DNA of 64,000 nt, from NCBI RefSeq assembly GCF_000003815.2, contig NC_049980.1, forward strand, positions 11,981,757 to 12,045,756, in the 5' to 3' direction. Numbering within the stretch: position 1 is the first letter of the stretch; each line of letters begins with the position of its first letter. Of this stretch, positions 48,501 through 58,546 are shown piece after piece. This DNA is from Branchiostoma floridae (lineage: Eukaryota > Chordata > Leptocardii > Amphioxiformes > Branchiostomatidae). A program made the translations under genes and the position numbers. A model generated the notes under the pieces. It worked only from the letters and a program-made list of their open reading frames with translations, had not been told where the DNA came from and did no database searches.

Positions 48501-51500
48501 GTAGAAATAGAACTAGATTATGTATAGAGCTTAGATTACTCTGAAATTAGTCTGAAGTTATTGTAGGCCTGATAGCTGTTGATCCCCAGATAGCAGAGTA
48601 TTCCATTAAAGCAAATATTCTCATTGTGGTCTGGTAATGTTACTATGCAAATTATGAAAATGAAACTGGACAACAATATTAAAGTTAGTGTGAAAGTCAT
48701 TCAGCAGTAGGGACAGGTACTGCAGAAATGTCCAGATTTAGACAGAACTAACCCAGTGTAGATACAATATAGAAAACATCTGATGGACGTACTAAAATTC
48801 ATGAAGTTCTTTTAGTTACACACCCTTGTTATCCTTGTCACTAAACTTCCATTCAAAACTTCACACTGAGTTTAGTCAACACCGCATCTCTCGTTTCAGA
48901 ACCAGCTTGAGTTTAGTGGCCGTCTCCTGTCAGCAGGTAGAATGGTGTTCCTGCTCCACTACTTCCAGCCTGAGAGTACAGGCTACACAGCACAGGTCAA
49001 GGTCACAACACCACTCAGGCAGGAGATTCAAGGTAGGTGCAGCTGTTTTGCGAGTGAATTTCATTTCAGCACCAAGGACAGATACTGTGGAAATTAAGGC
49101 AGAGACTGTCCTGTACATGCCATTCAGCACTAAGAATGGGGATATTATAGTTAGTGTGAAAGTCATTCAGCACCAAGGACAGGCACTGCAGAAATGTCCA
49201 GATTTAGACAGAAATAACCCAGTGTAGATTCCATTCAGCATTGATGACAGGGATGTCATATTAGTGTGAAAGTCATTCAGCACCAAGGGCAGGTAATGTG
49301 GTAATGTCCAGAAGCAGCCCTATCAGCATAGATGCCATTCAGAAAAAATGTAATGTTCAGTGTGAAAGTCATTCAGCACCAAGGGCAGAGACTTTGGTGA
49401 CGTCCAGACCAAAGCAGAAATAGCCCTGTCAGTGTAGATCTGTATTTAGCATGGGAAACAGGGACATAATATTCAGAATGAAAGTCATTCAGCAACATGG
49501 AAAGGTATAATGAATGGCAGTGATGACACTAATGTGATCAGCATTCAGCATATAAATGGAAACTGAACAGAAACGAAATTCAGCACCACGGACAGGGCAT
49601 ATGGTATCTATGTCAATGTATATATTCATAAGTCCCAATGAAAATCTTATTGTGGCAGAACATTTTATGCACTATTTTGCAAGACAACAATATGGTTAAA
49701 CATGAAACCTGTGTATTTTTCAGGAGTTATCCAGGTTGACTACTGTCCCCACAGTGCCGGCTGCCGTGCCATCATGCTGTTCTCAGGTCTGGGACAGGAG
49801 GTGGACATCACCCAGCCTGACATCAGGCTCATGATCACTGTTCCTGCAGACAGAACCATCTGGGTGGTCAGTACACAACTGCTCATCACTCAAAACAGTT
49901 CATGTGGTCAAAATGCATTAGAATGTACTGTTTCTTCTCATAAGAAATTTCACGTAAATGCGGATGTCATTCAATTTCAACACACAACATCATTGAGGAA
50001 GCCACATAAAATCTAAAATACATTAAAGCATTTGATGAAAAAAAAAAACTGTTTCGCTTGTAATTCTATGACCAATGCAGTTTTCTTGTCTGTTGCAGGA
50101 CCATGTTGTGGCTATTCCAGAGTTCAGCTACACCCCCTCCCTTCTCATGGACAGCAGGATTGACAAGTCTGGTGACTTCATCAAGCAGTGTGGCAAATTT
50201 GACTTTAACCTCAAGTAAGTTGCAAAAAACATAAAAGTCACTGTAGCCATAATCCTAAAACAATCCATTCCTAATTTCTTCAATAGAATTTTATCTCTTG
50301 GACCTAAAATGTTGCAACACTATCATTTTTCTCTTAGATGTCACCACTGCAAAGATATGTTATACAAAAAAGCTAACTGTCAAATTTACGACTCCTTCTA
50401 GTGACAGGGACCTGACTCCCTTCTGTCGGAAGTCCATCATGTCACTGTCTGCCCACTACAACGATGGGGCGACCCCCTGCAACTGTAATCCCCGGGGCTC
50501 TTCCAGCCAGACCTGCTCCCCCCTGGGTGGACAGTGTCCTTGTAAGGACAACATCGTGGGGCGCAGCTGTGATGTCTGTGCTACTGGGTACTTTGGCTTC
50601 CCCGACTGCAGAGGTAAGTTTATCTATTAAGATTCACTGAATGAGATCTGAGAGGTGTTGGCAACAGGATTCATACATCCTTTACAAGGCTGACACCTCC
50701 AGCATACAGTTAGTAACAACTAATAACATAAAACATAATGTGGAAGACAGTCTCTCTATGGACTGCAGTATGTCCCATTGTTTCCCTGCTGCCTAACCCC
50801 ATGACCAACACAAATTTGGTGCTGTAGCAGGCTGAAGCTGAATCTATCTTTTAGACCAATCTGTTAGATCTCCAACCGTAGATAGACATGATTCAGATTT
50901 TGTGATTTAGTCACAAATATTTACGTAATACGATGTCTTTTTTCAGCCTGCCCATGTGGAGAGAACCGCTTGTGTGACCCAGTGACGGGAGAGTGCATCT
51001 GTCCCCCACGTTCCCGCCGACCTGAGTGTACCGTCTGTGAGGAGGGGACATACGGGTACCACCCACTGCTTGGATGTGAGGTACACATGTGACCATGTTC
51101 TAAATAATGCATGGCATTGTGTGGACCTGACTACATGCATACCTAAAATGCAATGAGGCCCAGGAAAATTAATGTTGTGTTTCCTGAGAAAAATTACTGA
51201 TGGTAAGAGAGGGATTTTTTTGCAGGGATTCGATTTTAAGTGAAGAAAATCTTACTGCATCCCTTGGCAGCGGTTTGACCAGAAAATGGCTAGGGTTGGC
51301 CTTTTTTTTGGGAGAACAAAGTGATTTCTGCACAAGTTCTATTACAGGGAGAAAGTCTAGACATATAAATTAGAATTATAATGTGCCCTCGTGACCTCAA
51401 CTGAAATGTTGTATGTCCTACAGCCATGTGACTGTGATGCCATGGGGATCCTGGACCTGAACTACCCATCATGCAACAGGAACACAGGGCAGTGCAGGTC

Positions 51501-54500
51501 AGTTACCTGACAGTCAGGTTCAAACTACAGAAACTTGCATACATGCATACAATAAACAGAAAAACAAGTTACTGCTGCCCAGAATGAATGTCACTCAGCA
51601 CCAAGGACAACGGTAATTTATAACAGTATGGGTATTTGTGTCAATATGAGTGTAGATCAGAACCAGTGACAGGGCAAACAGAGCTATTTACAAGCATACA
51701 ATGAACAGAAAAAACAGACAGACAGGGTAACAGTAATGGAATAGTATGTTGCTGCTGCCCAGAATGAATGCATTCAGCACCAGGGACAAGGGTAACTTAT
51801 AGCATCAATTCATGGGTATTTGTGCTGATATGAATGTAAATCAGCACCAGGGACAGGGCCAGCTAAGGTCAGGTTTTCACAGTCTAGATACTGATATATC
51901 ATGTTAACACTCAGTAATGATCCTGATTGATTTTCAGCTGCAAGCCAAATGTAGGAGGCCGACGTTGTGACCGCTGCCTGCCAGGCTACTACAACTTCCC
52001 CTACTGCTCCCCCTGTAGCTGTAGTGCTGATGGGGTTACTGAGGATGTGTGTGACCAGAGAACAGGAAGGTGTCTGTGTAAGGTAAGAAAATCTTGCTTG
52101 TTTGTGCCTTTCATCCGTGTGCCATGTTACAGTAGTAACTTAAAATGAATTTGAAATTCTATCATGTTTGAGCTCATGGAATAATTTGTCCCTAGCTAAT
52201 CAGGACCAAGTTGCATCAATCCTAACCCTAAACCTAAATTATCTAGACCAATGTGGATGGCGTGAGGTGTGACCAGTGTAAGGCCAACACCTACCACCTG
52301 TCAGCCAGGAACCCTGAGGGATGCCACAGCTGCTTCTGCTTCGGTGCCACACCTTACTGTAGGAGCAGTGACTTGCATTACACAGAGGTATAGGACTGAA
52401 ATTTCTTACCTGTACTGTTAAGACAGCAAAACTCATCAAGTTTCAGTCTATACTATGATACCATATTATCATGTAGCGAGTCAGCTTACAGATGTGCTCT
52501 ATGTAGCAGAGACTGTCATTCTTGTATTTAGGACTGTTTACCCATAGCCAATGGTATAGGGCTGATATCAATTAGGATATTACCATGGTCATTAGTGAGC
52601 AAACGGGGCCATATATATATATATCATTTAGTGTCATTTCTTTGCAATGACAGCACACATCAACTTCTAAAAAGCAAAGAAAAAGGATTTTAGATTTGTA
52701 GTAAAAAGCTTTAAAGCAGTGTGAGAGAGTGTTTAAGAATAAGAAAAAAAAGTATAAACTTTTTACGATGCAATATCTTGACATGTACTTTTGTCTATCC
52801 CAGCTTTTGGACATGGAGGACTGGACCGTGTCCAACCAGGTTGGGTCAGAGGTCATGCGGTTTAACGACAAGGTGGAGGTGAAGCTGGGAGAACTGATCC
52901 AACCAGACGAGCCCGTGTACTGGGTGGCACCGGGCATCTACCTCGGCAACTTGGTCAGTACTGTACAGAGTCAAGTTTCCCTTGCAGCTCAGTATGTTAT
53001 TTGTGCATGTGTATACGAGCACAATTCTGCTGTCCTGAAAATCACTTACCATAATGCATTGACATGGACCTCATGCAAGGTAGTACACTTATTCCTCAGT
53101 TTTTATATTCTTATAGGTAACATCATATGGTGGGAGCCTCACCTACACTGTAGAGTACCAGGTGACTAAGACTGCCCTGATGGCCAGGATGCGCCCCACC
53201 AGGCTGCCTGATGTGCTCTTATCTGTGAGTTTGTCTTCTTCTTCCAAAGGATCATAGAATAATTGCAAGTCAAAAGAAACCTAAGATCTGTTAATGTTGA
53301 TAGTTTGCAGAGTGCCATTAACATTGATGCCGGCTTAATGATGATCATACTTTCATCTTGTAGCTGTTAACTATGTTGTAAGTACTCCATTAGTTAGGCA
53401 AAGTTAATAACTTCACAATGAACTATTTGTTCACCAGGGTAATGACATGACCATCATGTACTCCCACCCTGTCATCCCTGAGCCTGATGAGCCCCTCACT
53501 GTTACTGTGGACCTGCTGGAGGTGAGACAACAGGGCACTGGAATGTCTTTTTCTCTCCCTTAGAAGTCTTTTGTGAGATTTTACTTGATTATACAGTATC
53601 ATCCGGTAGTCTCACTTGTGACAGAATTATCTATTTTCATGGTCTCTTCCACAGAAAGTATATCACTAAGTTCATAGCAAACTTGTATGTCTTATCAATG
53701 AAGTTGTGCCAAAGTGATATATGATAAAGCATCATCATATTAAGCTTCTTAGACATAAATCCCATACTTGTAAACCACATGTTCAGGATGTTAACTTATC
53801 ATGGATAACTTTATTTAAGTTACGTTTTTTATTCACTCAATAAAAGATGTTCAATTTGTTTGAGTGTGTTTTGTGGCAAATAATTTAAGATTGATAATCA
53901 TACTGTAACAGCAGCATTTGATTGTATTGAGAGCACATTGTCACATTTTGTAGTAACAAATATTCTTGATTTTGTTCTACCTTGGTACCAGGGTAACTTT
54001 GTTCACAGTAACAGTAAGGGTGCCGTGAGCCGGGAGGACCTGCTGATGGTGCTGGCTGATCTGCAGGCACTGCTCATCAGGGCTTCCTACAGGGAGAAGA
54101 TTCTCAGTGCTACGTACGTAACGTTACTGGTCTCAGAATCATAGCAAGCTAGCTAATGATGAGGATTCAGACCTCTGTATTGGGTCTATATGAATAACTA
54201 TGATCGTGTCGTGATGCACCTGTAAACTAGAATGAAACCATTAAGAGGTTTTACCAATCTTTAAGTGAATGTTGGTTCTTGTCCTTAGTGCTGAAATGCC
54301 CTCAAGACTGGAGGTTTTCTCTTATACTCATATTGGGAGGAAAAACATAACCGTGTGCTTAATTAGGCAACTTTTATAAATCCTTGTGGTACACGTTAAT
54401 ATGCTACTATTCTATTTCAATCATACAATCATGTACATGAAAATATTGACTACCAATAATGTAATTTTTACTTCTTCTTTCTTTCTTCCATCTCTGAACC

Positions 54501-57500
54501 ACTATCTGTCACATCTATCTCTCTGTACAATCTATCTCTTTGTCTAACTCATCTCTCTTGCTGTCTCATTATTTTCTTCCTTCCATTTCACTGCCTGTTC
54601 ACATGAAGCACTTTCAGGTAGCAGGACATTCACCACTTCACCTTCTTCTTTCTTGATAATTTGTAATTAAGTACCAATGACAATTGTCTTTGTATTGTCA
54701 GCTGTGGGTTTATAGTGTTTTCCTATACTTGTGGGGCTTCTTTTGAAAAATAAACATGTAGGTTTACTGGTGTTATTGATAAAACTGAATACATTGTAAT
54801 TACAAGAATTGCATATCAATTTCCAACTTGGTTTTGTCAGCTCATGTCAACAAGGTGTTGTAGGAACTGCAGTTTCTTATACTTCAGATTATTGATATTG
54901 ATTCCTACATATATTTTCTAACCAGTAAGTTAACATCTTGTTACATGTAGCTCCAGGACAAAGTATCATATTTACAAGAAAAGTCATCTTTTATACCTTA
55001 TCATTAACCTTAGAAGAAACCTTATGAGCATATTTTGTAATGGGCTGAGACTTCTTCTTCAATTAATCTTCTGAGGAATGATTAACACTTGCCTTGATTT
55101 CTTCAACATTCTCTTCCAGTATTGAGTCAGTAAAGCTGAGCATCACGACCCAAACCTTCTCCGGCAAACCTGCCCTGGATGTGGAGTATTGTAACTGTCC
55201 ATATGGATACAAGGGGACTTCATGTCAGGTATGCACAGATTATGATTTGAATATCTTCATATCTTCTGGTGATTTCTTATCATTCCTTAGTCTAACTATC
55301 TTTTAAATTTCTTTCCTGTGGTTTGGATGTATTCATACAGATCAATGTTTTGCTTGACTCTATTCTTTTAACAGTATTTGAAATGCAACCTCTGTATGTA
55401 AGAATTTTCGTCATTCTCTGTGGTTTGTATTCTTTTCTGGAGTTTGCTGTCAGATTCCAGGACTCACAAGCATTAGATAATACAGAGGTGACCAAGAAGT
55501 GCATCAGGCTGATCTTGGAGAAGAGGCTGATATTCTTGTGATATCATGTGATACTCTATCTACAAATCAAACAATCATAGACTCTTCTAGAATAGACAAT
55601 TGAATCCATATTTCTCATCCTTACCTTGCTAAAACCACCAGATTTGGACTAAAATGTTGCACTTGTTGTACCCCAGGAGTGTGACGAGGGTTACTACAGG
55701 TCTAAGACTGGTCCGTACCTGGGCCAGTGTGTGAAGTGTGAGTGTTACGGGCACGCCAGCAGCTGTGATGAGAACGGAGCATGCATTGTGAGTACTGGGT
55801 CCTTGTTCAAACTTAAATACTAGCATGTCACTTGAATTTATGGTCAGTGTGAATTCAGCACCAAGGACAAGGTAACAGAATAATTTGTAAGGCTATATAT
55901 ACTAGCAGTATGGATAGTAGTGTTCATAAGAGTGTATTTCAGCACCAAGGACAGGGTAACAATGTAATTTTTAAGGCTATATTCTAGCAGTATGGATTGT
56001 AGTGTTCATGTAAGCGACATCATAATTTGTAAGGCTATATAGCAGTATGGATAGTAGTGTTAATAAGAATGTAATTCAGCACCAAGGACAGGATCAATGC
56101 CACCAGCATCAATACATTATAGAGATTGACTATCTAGCTTATCTTCATTTTAAACATATTTTTTGGACATTGATAAATCAGATATTTATGTTCCATTTTT
56201 TATATAGGACTGTCAGCATCACACTATGGGAGAGAGGTGTGACAAGTGCATGACTGGTTACTATGGTGAGCCCAGGAGGGGCACACCCGACGACTGTCAG
56301 ATCTGTGCCTGCCCCATGGCAACAGAAGACAACAAGTGAGAGACAGCATCTTGTTATCAAAGCCACCATTTTCTTTACACTGAATGTTTTTAGTACTCTG
56401 CCCCACATAAAAATGAAGAAAAAAATGTGACTTATGGTACCTTACTTATGGTACCTTTCAGACAAGAAATAGCTGTCATAAACTTTGACTGAACTGTGTG
56501 TATTACAGTATTGGTTTTTCATTGGCTTTACTACTTGAGAAAATATTCTCACGTTTCTTTTGTGTCCATTTTGACAGCTTTGCCTCAGAGTGTCAGCCAC
56601 TCGCTGGAGGACAGTTCCAGTGCACCTGTCTGCCAGGATATGATGGACCAAACTGTGACAGGTAACGTTATGTACTGCGCATTGATTTTATGTTGGAAAC
56701 TTAAGAAGACCATACAGGATTCTTAGTGCAACGATTGACTGCTTTTTGTTAATTTGTGAAAGGAAAAAAAAACAACTCATCTGTCAAGTACCATAACAGA
56801 GTACTTGTTCGTATTTATCATAAAAAGCAAAAGAGTAGATGATCATAGTAAGATTGCATTATACTTTGAACAAAAGACTCTATGGTGTGCTTGCATATTT
56901 TGTGAATTTCCATCCTCTCAGTACCTCATATGCCCCTTTGACCATCCCCCCACAGATGTGCTACTGGCTTCTACGGGAAGCCCAGTGAGGTTGGCGGGTT
57001 CTGTCAGCGCTGTGACTGCAGTGGGAATGTCCGACTGACCAAGGTGGGGATGAAGAACGTGGAACAGTGTGACGCAGAGACAGGACAGTGTGTGGACTGT
57101 CTGGACAACACCGGGGGCCGCAACTGTCAGAAGTGTGCTGCTGGGTTCTACGGAGATGCCATCAAGACCAGGAGTTGTTCAAGTAAATAAGATCTTTAAT
57201 TAAGAATATTGTTTTCTTTTCAAGTATGACATATGAGACTTGAAGTTTAGCTTGTAAGCTGTTTCATACTATCGTTACTTTGGTACAAATCCTCCACTGA
57301 GATACTGTTTCTTGTCTCCACAGAGTGCAGAAACTGTGATGTTTGCGGCACAGTACCTGATGTGTGCGATGACAAGACGGGCAAGTGTCTGTGTCGGGAC
57401 CATGTGGTAGGGGACAACTGTGATCAGTGTGAGGTGAGGAGTCTGATACTTTTTTTTCATTCACTGTAATTATCCTTTGTCTATATATTTAAAATCTAGA

Positions 57501-58546
57501 GTGCAAGTGATCTTTCAACTTGCCTTTCACTGCAAGAGAAAATTGCCATGAATTACAAAGATTCCTTGTGCAAAATTACTCTTTATGTTAGCATAGCCAT
57601 CACCAGACAAATCCTGAAGCACAAAGCACAGAAACAATAGAGTCCAGTCTAATCAAATTGTTTTTTCATAGCATCATTGACTATAGCATTTCAGACAGAA
57701 AACATGTTTAGTATAGTCCATAAACAATCAGCAAAAAAGCAGATGGCATAGATACAAACAGAAGAGACTGCGATGTAGGTTGAACCTGGAAGCTTACATT
57801 TGTGAGTGCATTTTAGGACCGTTTATAATACATACATTTTTCTTACAGGAGAACCACTATGGGTTTGACTCCTGCCAAGGCTGCCAGGCCTGTGATTGCT
57901 CAGTAGACGGTTCCTTGGCCAAGTCCTGTCACCCCAAGACTGGTCAGTGCACCTGTAAGCCGGGTGTGACCGGCCGGCGCTGTGACCGGTGTGAGGCCAA
58001 ACACTCCAACTTCACCAGTCGTGGATGCAGAGGTAAAAGACTTTTTGGTTCGAATTTTTTTATATATATGATCTTAAAAAGCTCCCTTGCCAAAAAAAGT
58101 CAACAATCTTATATAAGTGTTAACTACGGTGACGCAACTGTTCGTATCCATTTCCAAATTTCCAACATCGTACCATGTTGTACTTGGTAACTGGTAAGCG
58201 GTAAAAAAAAGTTACGATGAATATGATACATGTAGTCAAGAAACAAGAAAAAAGATGACCAGTTGTCACTATAGACATAACTCTTAATGCTTGTGTCAAT
58301 GGGAAAAATATAAGGTACTGCCAAAAACTGTTCATGTTAGCCAGGTTAGTTCTTATGAACTGGTATGACCGAACTTATTTGAAAACTCTAAATCTTGACT
58401 TTCCTTCTCAACAGCTTGCAACTGTCCAAAGGATGGACCATGCGACCCACAGACAGGGGAGTGCAGGTGTCCTGAGGGACTGACAGGGACAGACTGTGAG
58501 AGCTGCAAAAATGAAACCCTCCTGTACACCCCCAGAGGGTGCTGGG
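18589..58546 (+). CDS. LAMA5: Laminin alpha chain (alpha-3/alpha-5 class), 5' 46 exons; 3' end outside window
   Basis: This is the alpha subunit of a laminin heterotrimer, secreted into basement membranes. Its short arm polymerises through the LN domain. I join 46 exons in phase to about 2113 codons. Order: signal peptide ([20 protein letters not shown]), LN, about 10.5 LE (laminin EGF) repeats, the L4b domain found only in alpha-3/5-type chains, LE repeats, L4a, and a final LE block that ends at a phase-1 donor at 58546. The coiled coil and LG domains must follow beyond 64000. This architecture equals vertebrate LAMA5 and the long form of LAMA3, and a single pre-duplication orthologue is expected in an invertebrate deuterostome. 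The symbol therefore denotes the class, not strict one-to-one orthology. The start ATG was chosen for the signal peptide. Intron 1 is about 14 kb. Exon positions are given under the domain entries. Confidence 0.97.
23830..24014 (+). repeat. A-tract preceded by AATAAA (possible retro-insert tail)
   Basis: A T-rich stretch ends in accAATAAAAAAAAAAAAAA-type sequence. It could be the poly(A) tail of a retrotransposed transcript or a LINE 3' end. No coding homology is visible upstream. Confidence 0.35.
28809..28872. repeat. Perfect 32-bp tandem duplication
   Basis: Two adjacent identical 32-bp units, each starting GGCATATACTAGTACGCATC and ending TTTCCGC. Perfect identity points to a recent duplication or an assembly artefact. 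Confidence 0.9.
30960..31210 (+). mobile_element. LINE 3' terminus with conserved-type hairpin
   Basis: The segment ends with a perfect 9-bp stem, ATTAGCTCA-atc-TGAGCTAAT (31164-31184), then gggtatcacaataaacttaataag. A stem-loop close to a short TAATAAAC-like tail is the recognition structure of CR1/L2-type reverse transcriptases. No ORF2 sequence remains. Confidence 0.65.
35508..35551. repeat. 12-bp perfect inverted repeat
   Basis: CAGGAGATCTCA and TGAGATCTCCTG are separated by about 18 bases within laminin intron 4. It is a minor hairpin with no known role. Confidence 0.6.
38067..38175. repeat. Dispersed repeat, family A (copy in laminin intron 8)
   Basis: Shares the ordered blocks ctgaccgtttcca, atatccagttgcttgagtaa and tcacctggatgtataacc with 10516-10635. 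It lies about 95 bp before the alternative exon at 38271. Confidence 0.75.
38271..38440 (+). CDS. Candidate alternative terminal exon of laminin alpha (LaNt-like isoform)
   Basis: A good acceptor (gattttctccag) precedes an exon whose phase (1) accepts the donor of exon 8 at 37839. It encodes a 56-residue tail and a TGA. The tail starts [16 protein letters not shown], has the WW-binding-type motif PPPYSQP, and ends in Gly/Tyr-rich [14 protein letters not shown]. It has no cysteine pattern of an LE repeat and I recognise no family. Joined to exons 1-8 it would make a secreted LN plus three LE protein of about 440 residues. This is the general form of vertebrate LaNt proteins, which are short LAMA3 isoforms, and of netrins. 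An AATAAA lies at 39008-39013, so a 3' UTR of about 570 bases is possible. It could instead be a decayed exon of another gene. Confidence 0.45.
39008..39013 (+). terminator. Possible polyadenylation signal for the short laminin isoform
   Basis: AATAAA about 570 bases after the stop of the candidate terminal exon and 224 bases before exon 9. Placement suits an intronic polyadenylation event; not tested. Confidence 0.3.
44101..44311. mobile_element. Foldback element in laminin intron 19
   Basis: Arms of about 85 bp: attcaaatacaattcaatct at the left, agattgaattgtatctgaat at the right. They flank a short centre and are followed by ttacctggatttctaacc, as in family A repeats. It is probably a family A member with complete inverted arms. 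Confidence 0.8.
44431..45300. mobile_element. Non-autonomous pogo/Tigger-like DNA transposon
   Basis: An 870-bp element with TA-flanked terminal inverted repeats (CAGTCAAACCTG... and ...CAGGTTTGACTG). Subterminal regions carry several gtggccactat / gcaggtggcc repeats. No transposase ORF is present. The CAGT start and TA duplication suggest the pogo/Tigger branch of Tc1/mariner, but without a transposase this is an inference. The right end lies 38 bp before the exon 20 start at 45339. Confidence 0.8.
47901..47918 (+). other. LAMA5: 18-bp laminin micro-exon (exon 25)
   Basis: Between acceptor ctctgagcag and donor gtaaaa, 18 bases encode KRADPR across split codons. It enters and leaves in phase 2, so inclusion or skipping leaves the L4b frame intact. 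The preceding pyrimidine-rich tract (ctctctctaccctcccccttc) is strong, as micro-exons often require. Confidence 0.6.
48700..49599 (+). repeat. RE1-like motif array in laminin introns 26-27
   Basis: Diverged units of roughly 70-110 bp, most with gtgtgaaagtcattcagcac. The core TTCAGCACCAAGGACAG or close variants occurs at 48700, 49065, 49166, 49276, 49372, 49488 and 49579, with weaker copies at 49234 and 49542. The copy at 49579-49599 matches the 21-base vertebrate RE1/NRSE consensus at 19 positions by my alignment. Exon 27 (48900-49032) sits inside the array. Confidence 0.8.
50457..52803 (+). other. LAMA5: Laminin alpha: second LE block (exons 30-34)
   Basis: Exons 50402-50613, 50947-51080, 51424-51497, 51938-52082 and 52247-52387. 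Four full LE repeats (starting [33 protein letters not shown] and [13 protein letters not shown]) are followed by the first half of a split repeat ([10 protein letters not shown]). The LE split by an L4 module is a standard laminin feature. Confidence 0.92.
51594..51860 (+). repeat. RE1-like motif array in laminin intron 32
   Basis: Two imperfect units of about 180 bp share cccagaatgaatg before the core. Cores are at 51594, 51656 (weak), 51773 and 51840. The last reads ATCAGCACCAGGGACAGGGC plus C, differing from the vertebrate consensus at about three positions. Flanks differ from those in introns 26-27. Confidence 0.75.
52804..55185 (+). other. LAMA5: Laminin alpha: L4a domain (exons 35-39)
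   Basis: Exons 52804-52953, 53117-53224, about 53439-53521, 53992-54113 and 55120-55228 (first part). Landmarks: GWTVSN-like [40 protein letters not shown], and the [20 protein letters not shown] segment. The latter is the classic L4 (laminin B) signature. My base count for the 53439 exon gives 83 rather than the 84 needed for the phase; I treat this as a counting error at one boundary. The domain is expected to be stable and globular in the short arm. Confidence 0.93.
55186..58546 (+). other. LAMA5: Laminin alpha: last LE block before the coiled coil (exons 39-46)
   Basis: Exons 55120-55228, 55677-55787, 56208-56335, 56578-56661, 56956-57182, 57324-57433, 57849-58032 and 58415-58546. The second half of the split LE ([14 protein letters not shown]) is followed by about six repeats, starting [19 protein letters not shown] and ending [18 protein letters not shown]. 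The last exon leaves in phase 1. By comparison with LAMA5 the next exon should begin the coiled-coil region. It was not found up to 64000, so intron 46 exceeds 5.4 kb. Confidence 0.93.
55854..56095 (+). repeat. RE1-like motif array in laminin intron 40
   Basis: Tandem units of about 85-135 bp containing taaggctata, tagcagtatggat and agtgtt. Cores TTCAGCACCAAGGACA(G/A) are at 55854, 55938 and 56075. The unit sequence outside the core is unlike that of the other two arrays. Confidence 0.8.

Larger units (their letters stand above)
42991..50456 (+). other. LAMA5: Laminin alpha: L4b domain (exons 17-30)
   Basis: Exons 42891-43147, 43319-43451, 43875-44017, 45339-45442, 45987-46176, 46751-46911, 47085-47196, 47413-47510, 47901-47918, 48198-48330, 48900-49032, 49724-49866, 50099-50214 and 50402-50613 (first part). 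The domain begins after a half LE repeat with [20 protein letters not shown]. It consists of two related beta-rich halves, with matching motifs such as [18 protein letters not shown] and [17 protein letters not shown], and it ends at [15 protein letters not shown]. This large domain is characteristic of alpha-3/5-type chains and of arthropod LanA. It is absent from alpha-1/2 and alpha-4 chains. Confidence 0.9.

Noticed and set aside
54480-54620. Pyrimidine-rich cluster (ctatctctctgt, tctctcttgctg) resembling repeated acceptors in laminin intron 38
   Set aside because: No open exon follows, and exons 38 and 39 join directly in phase.
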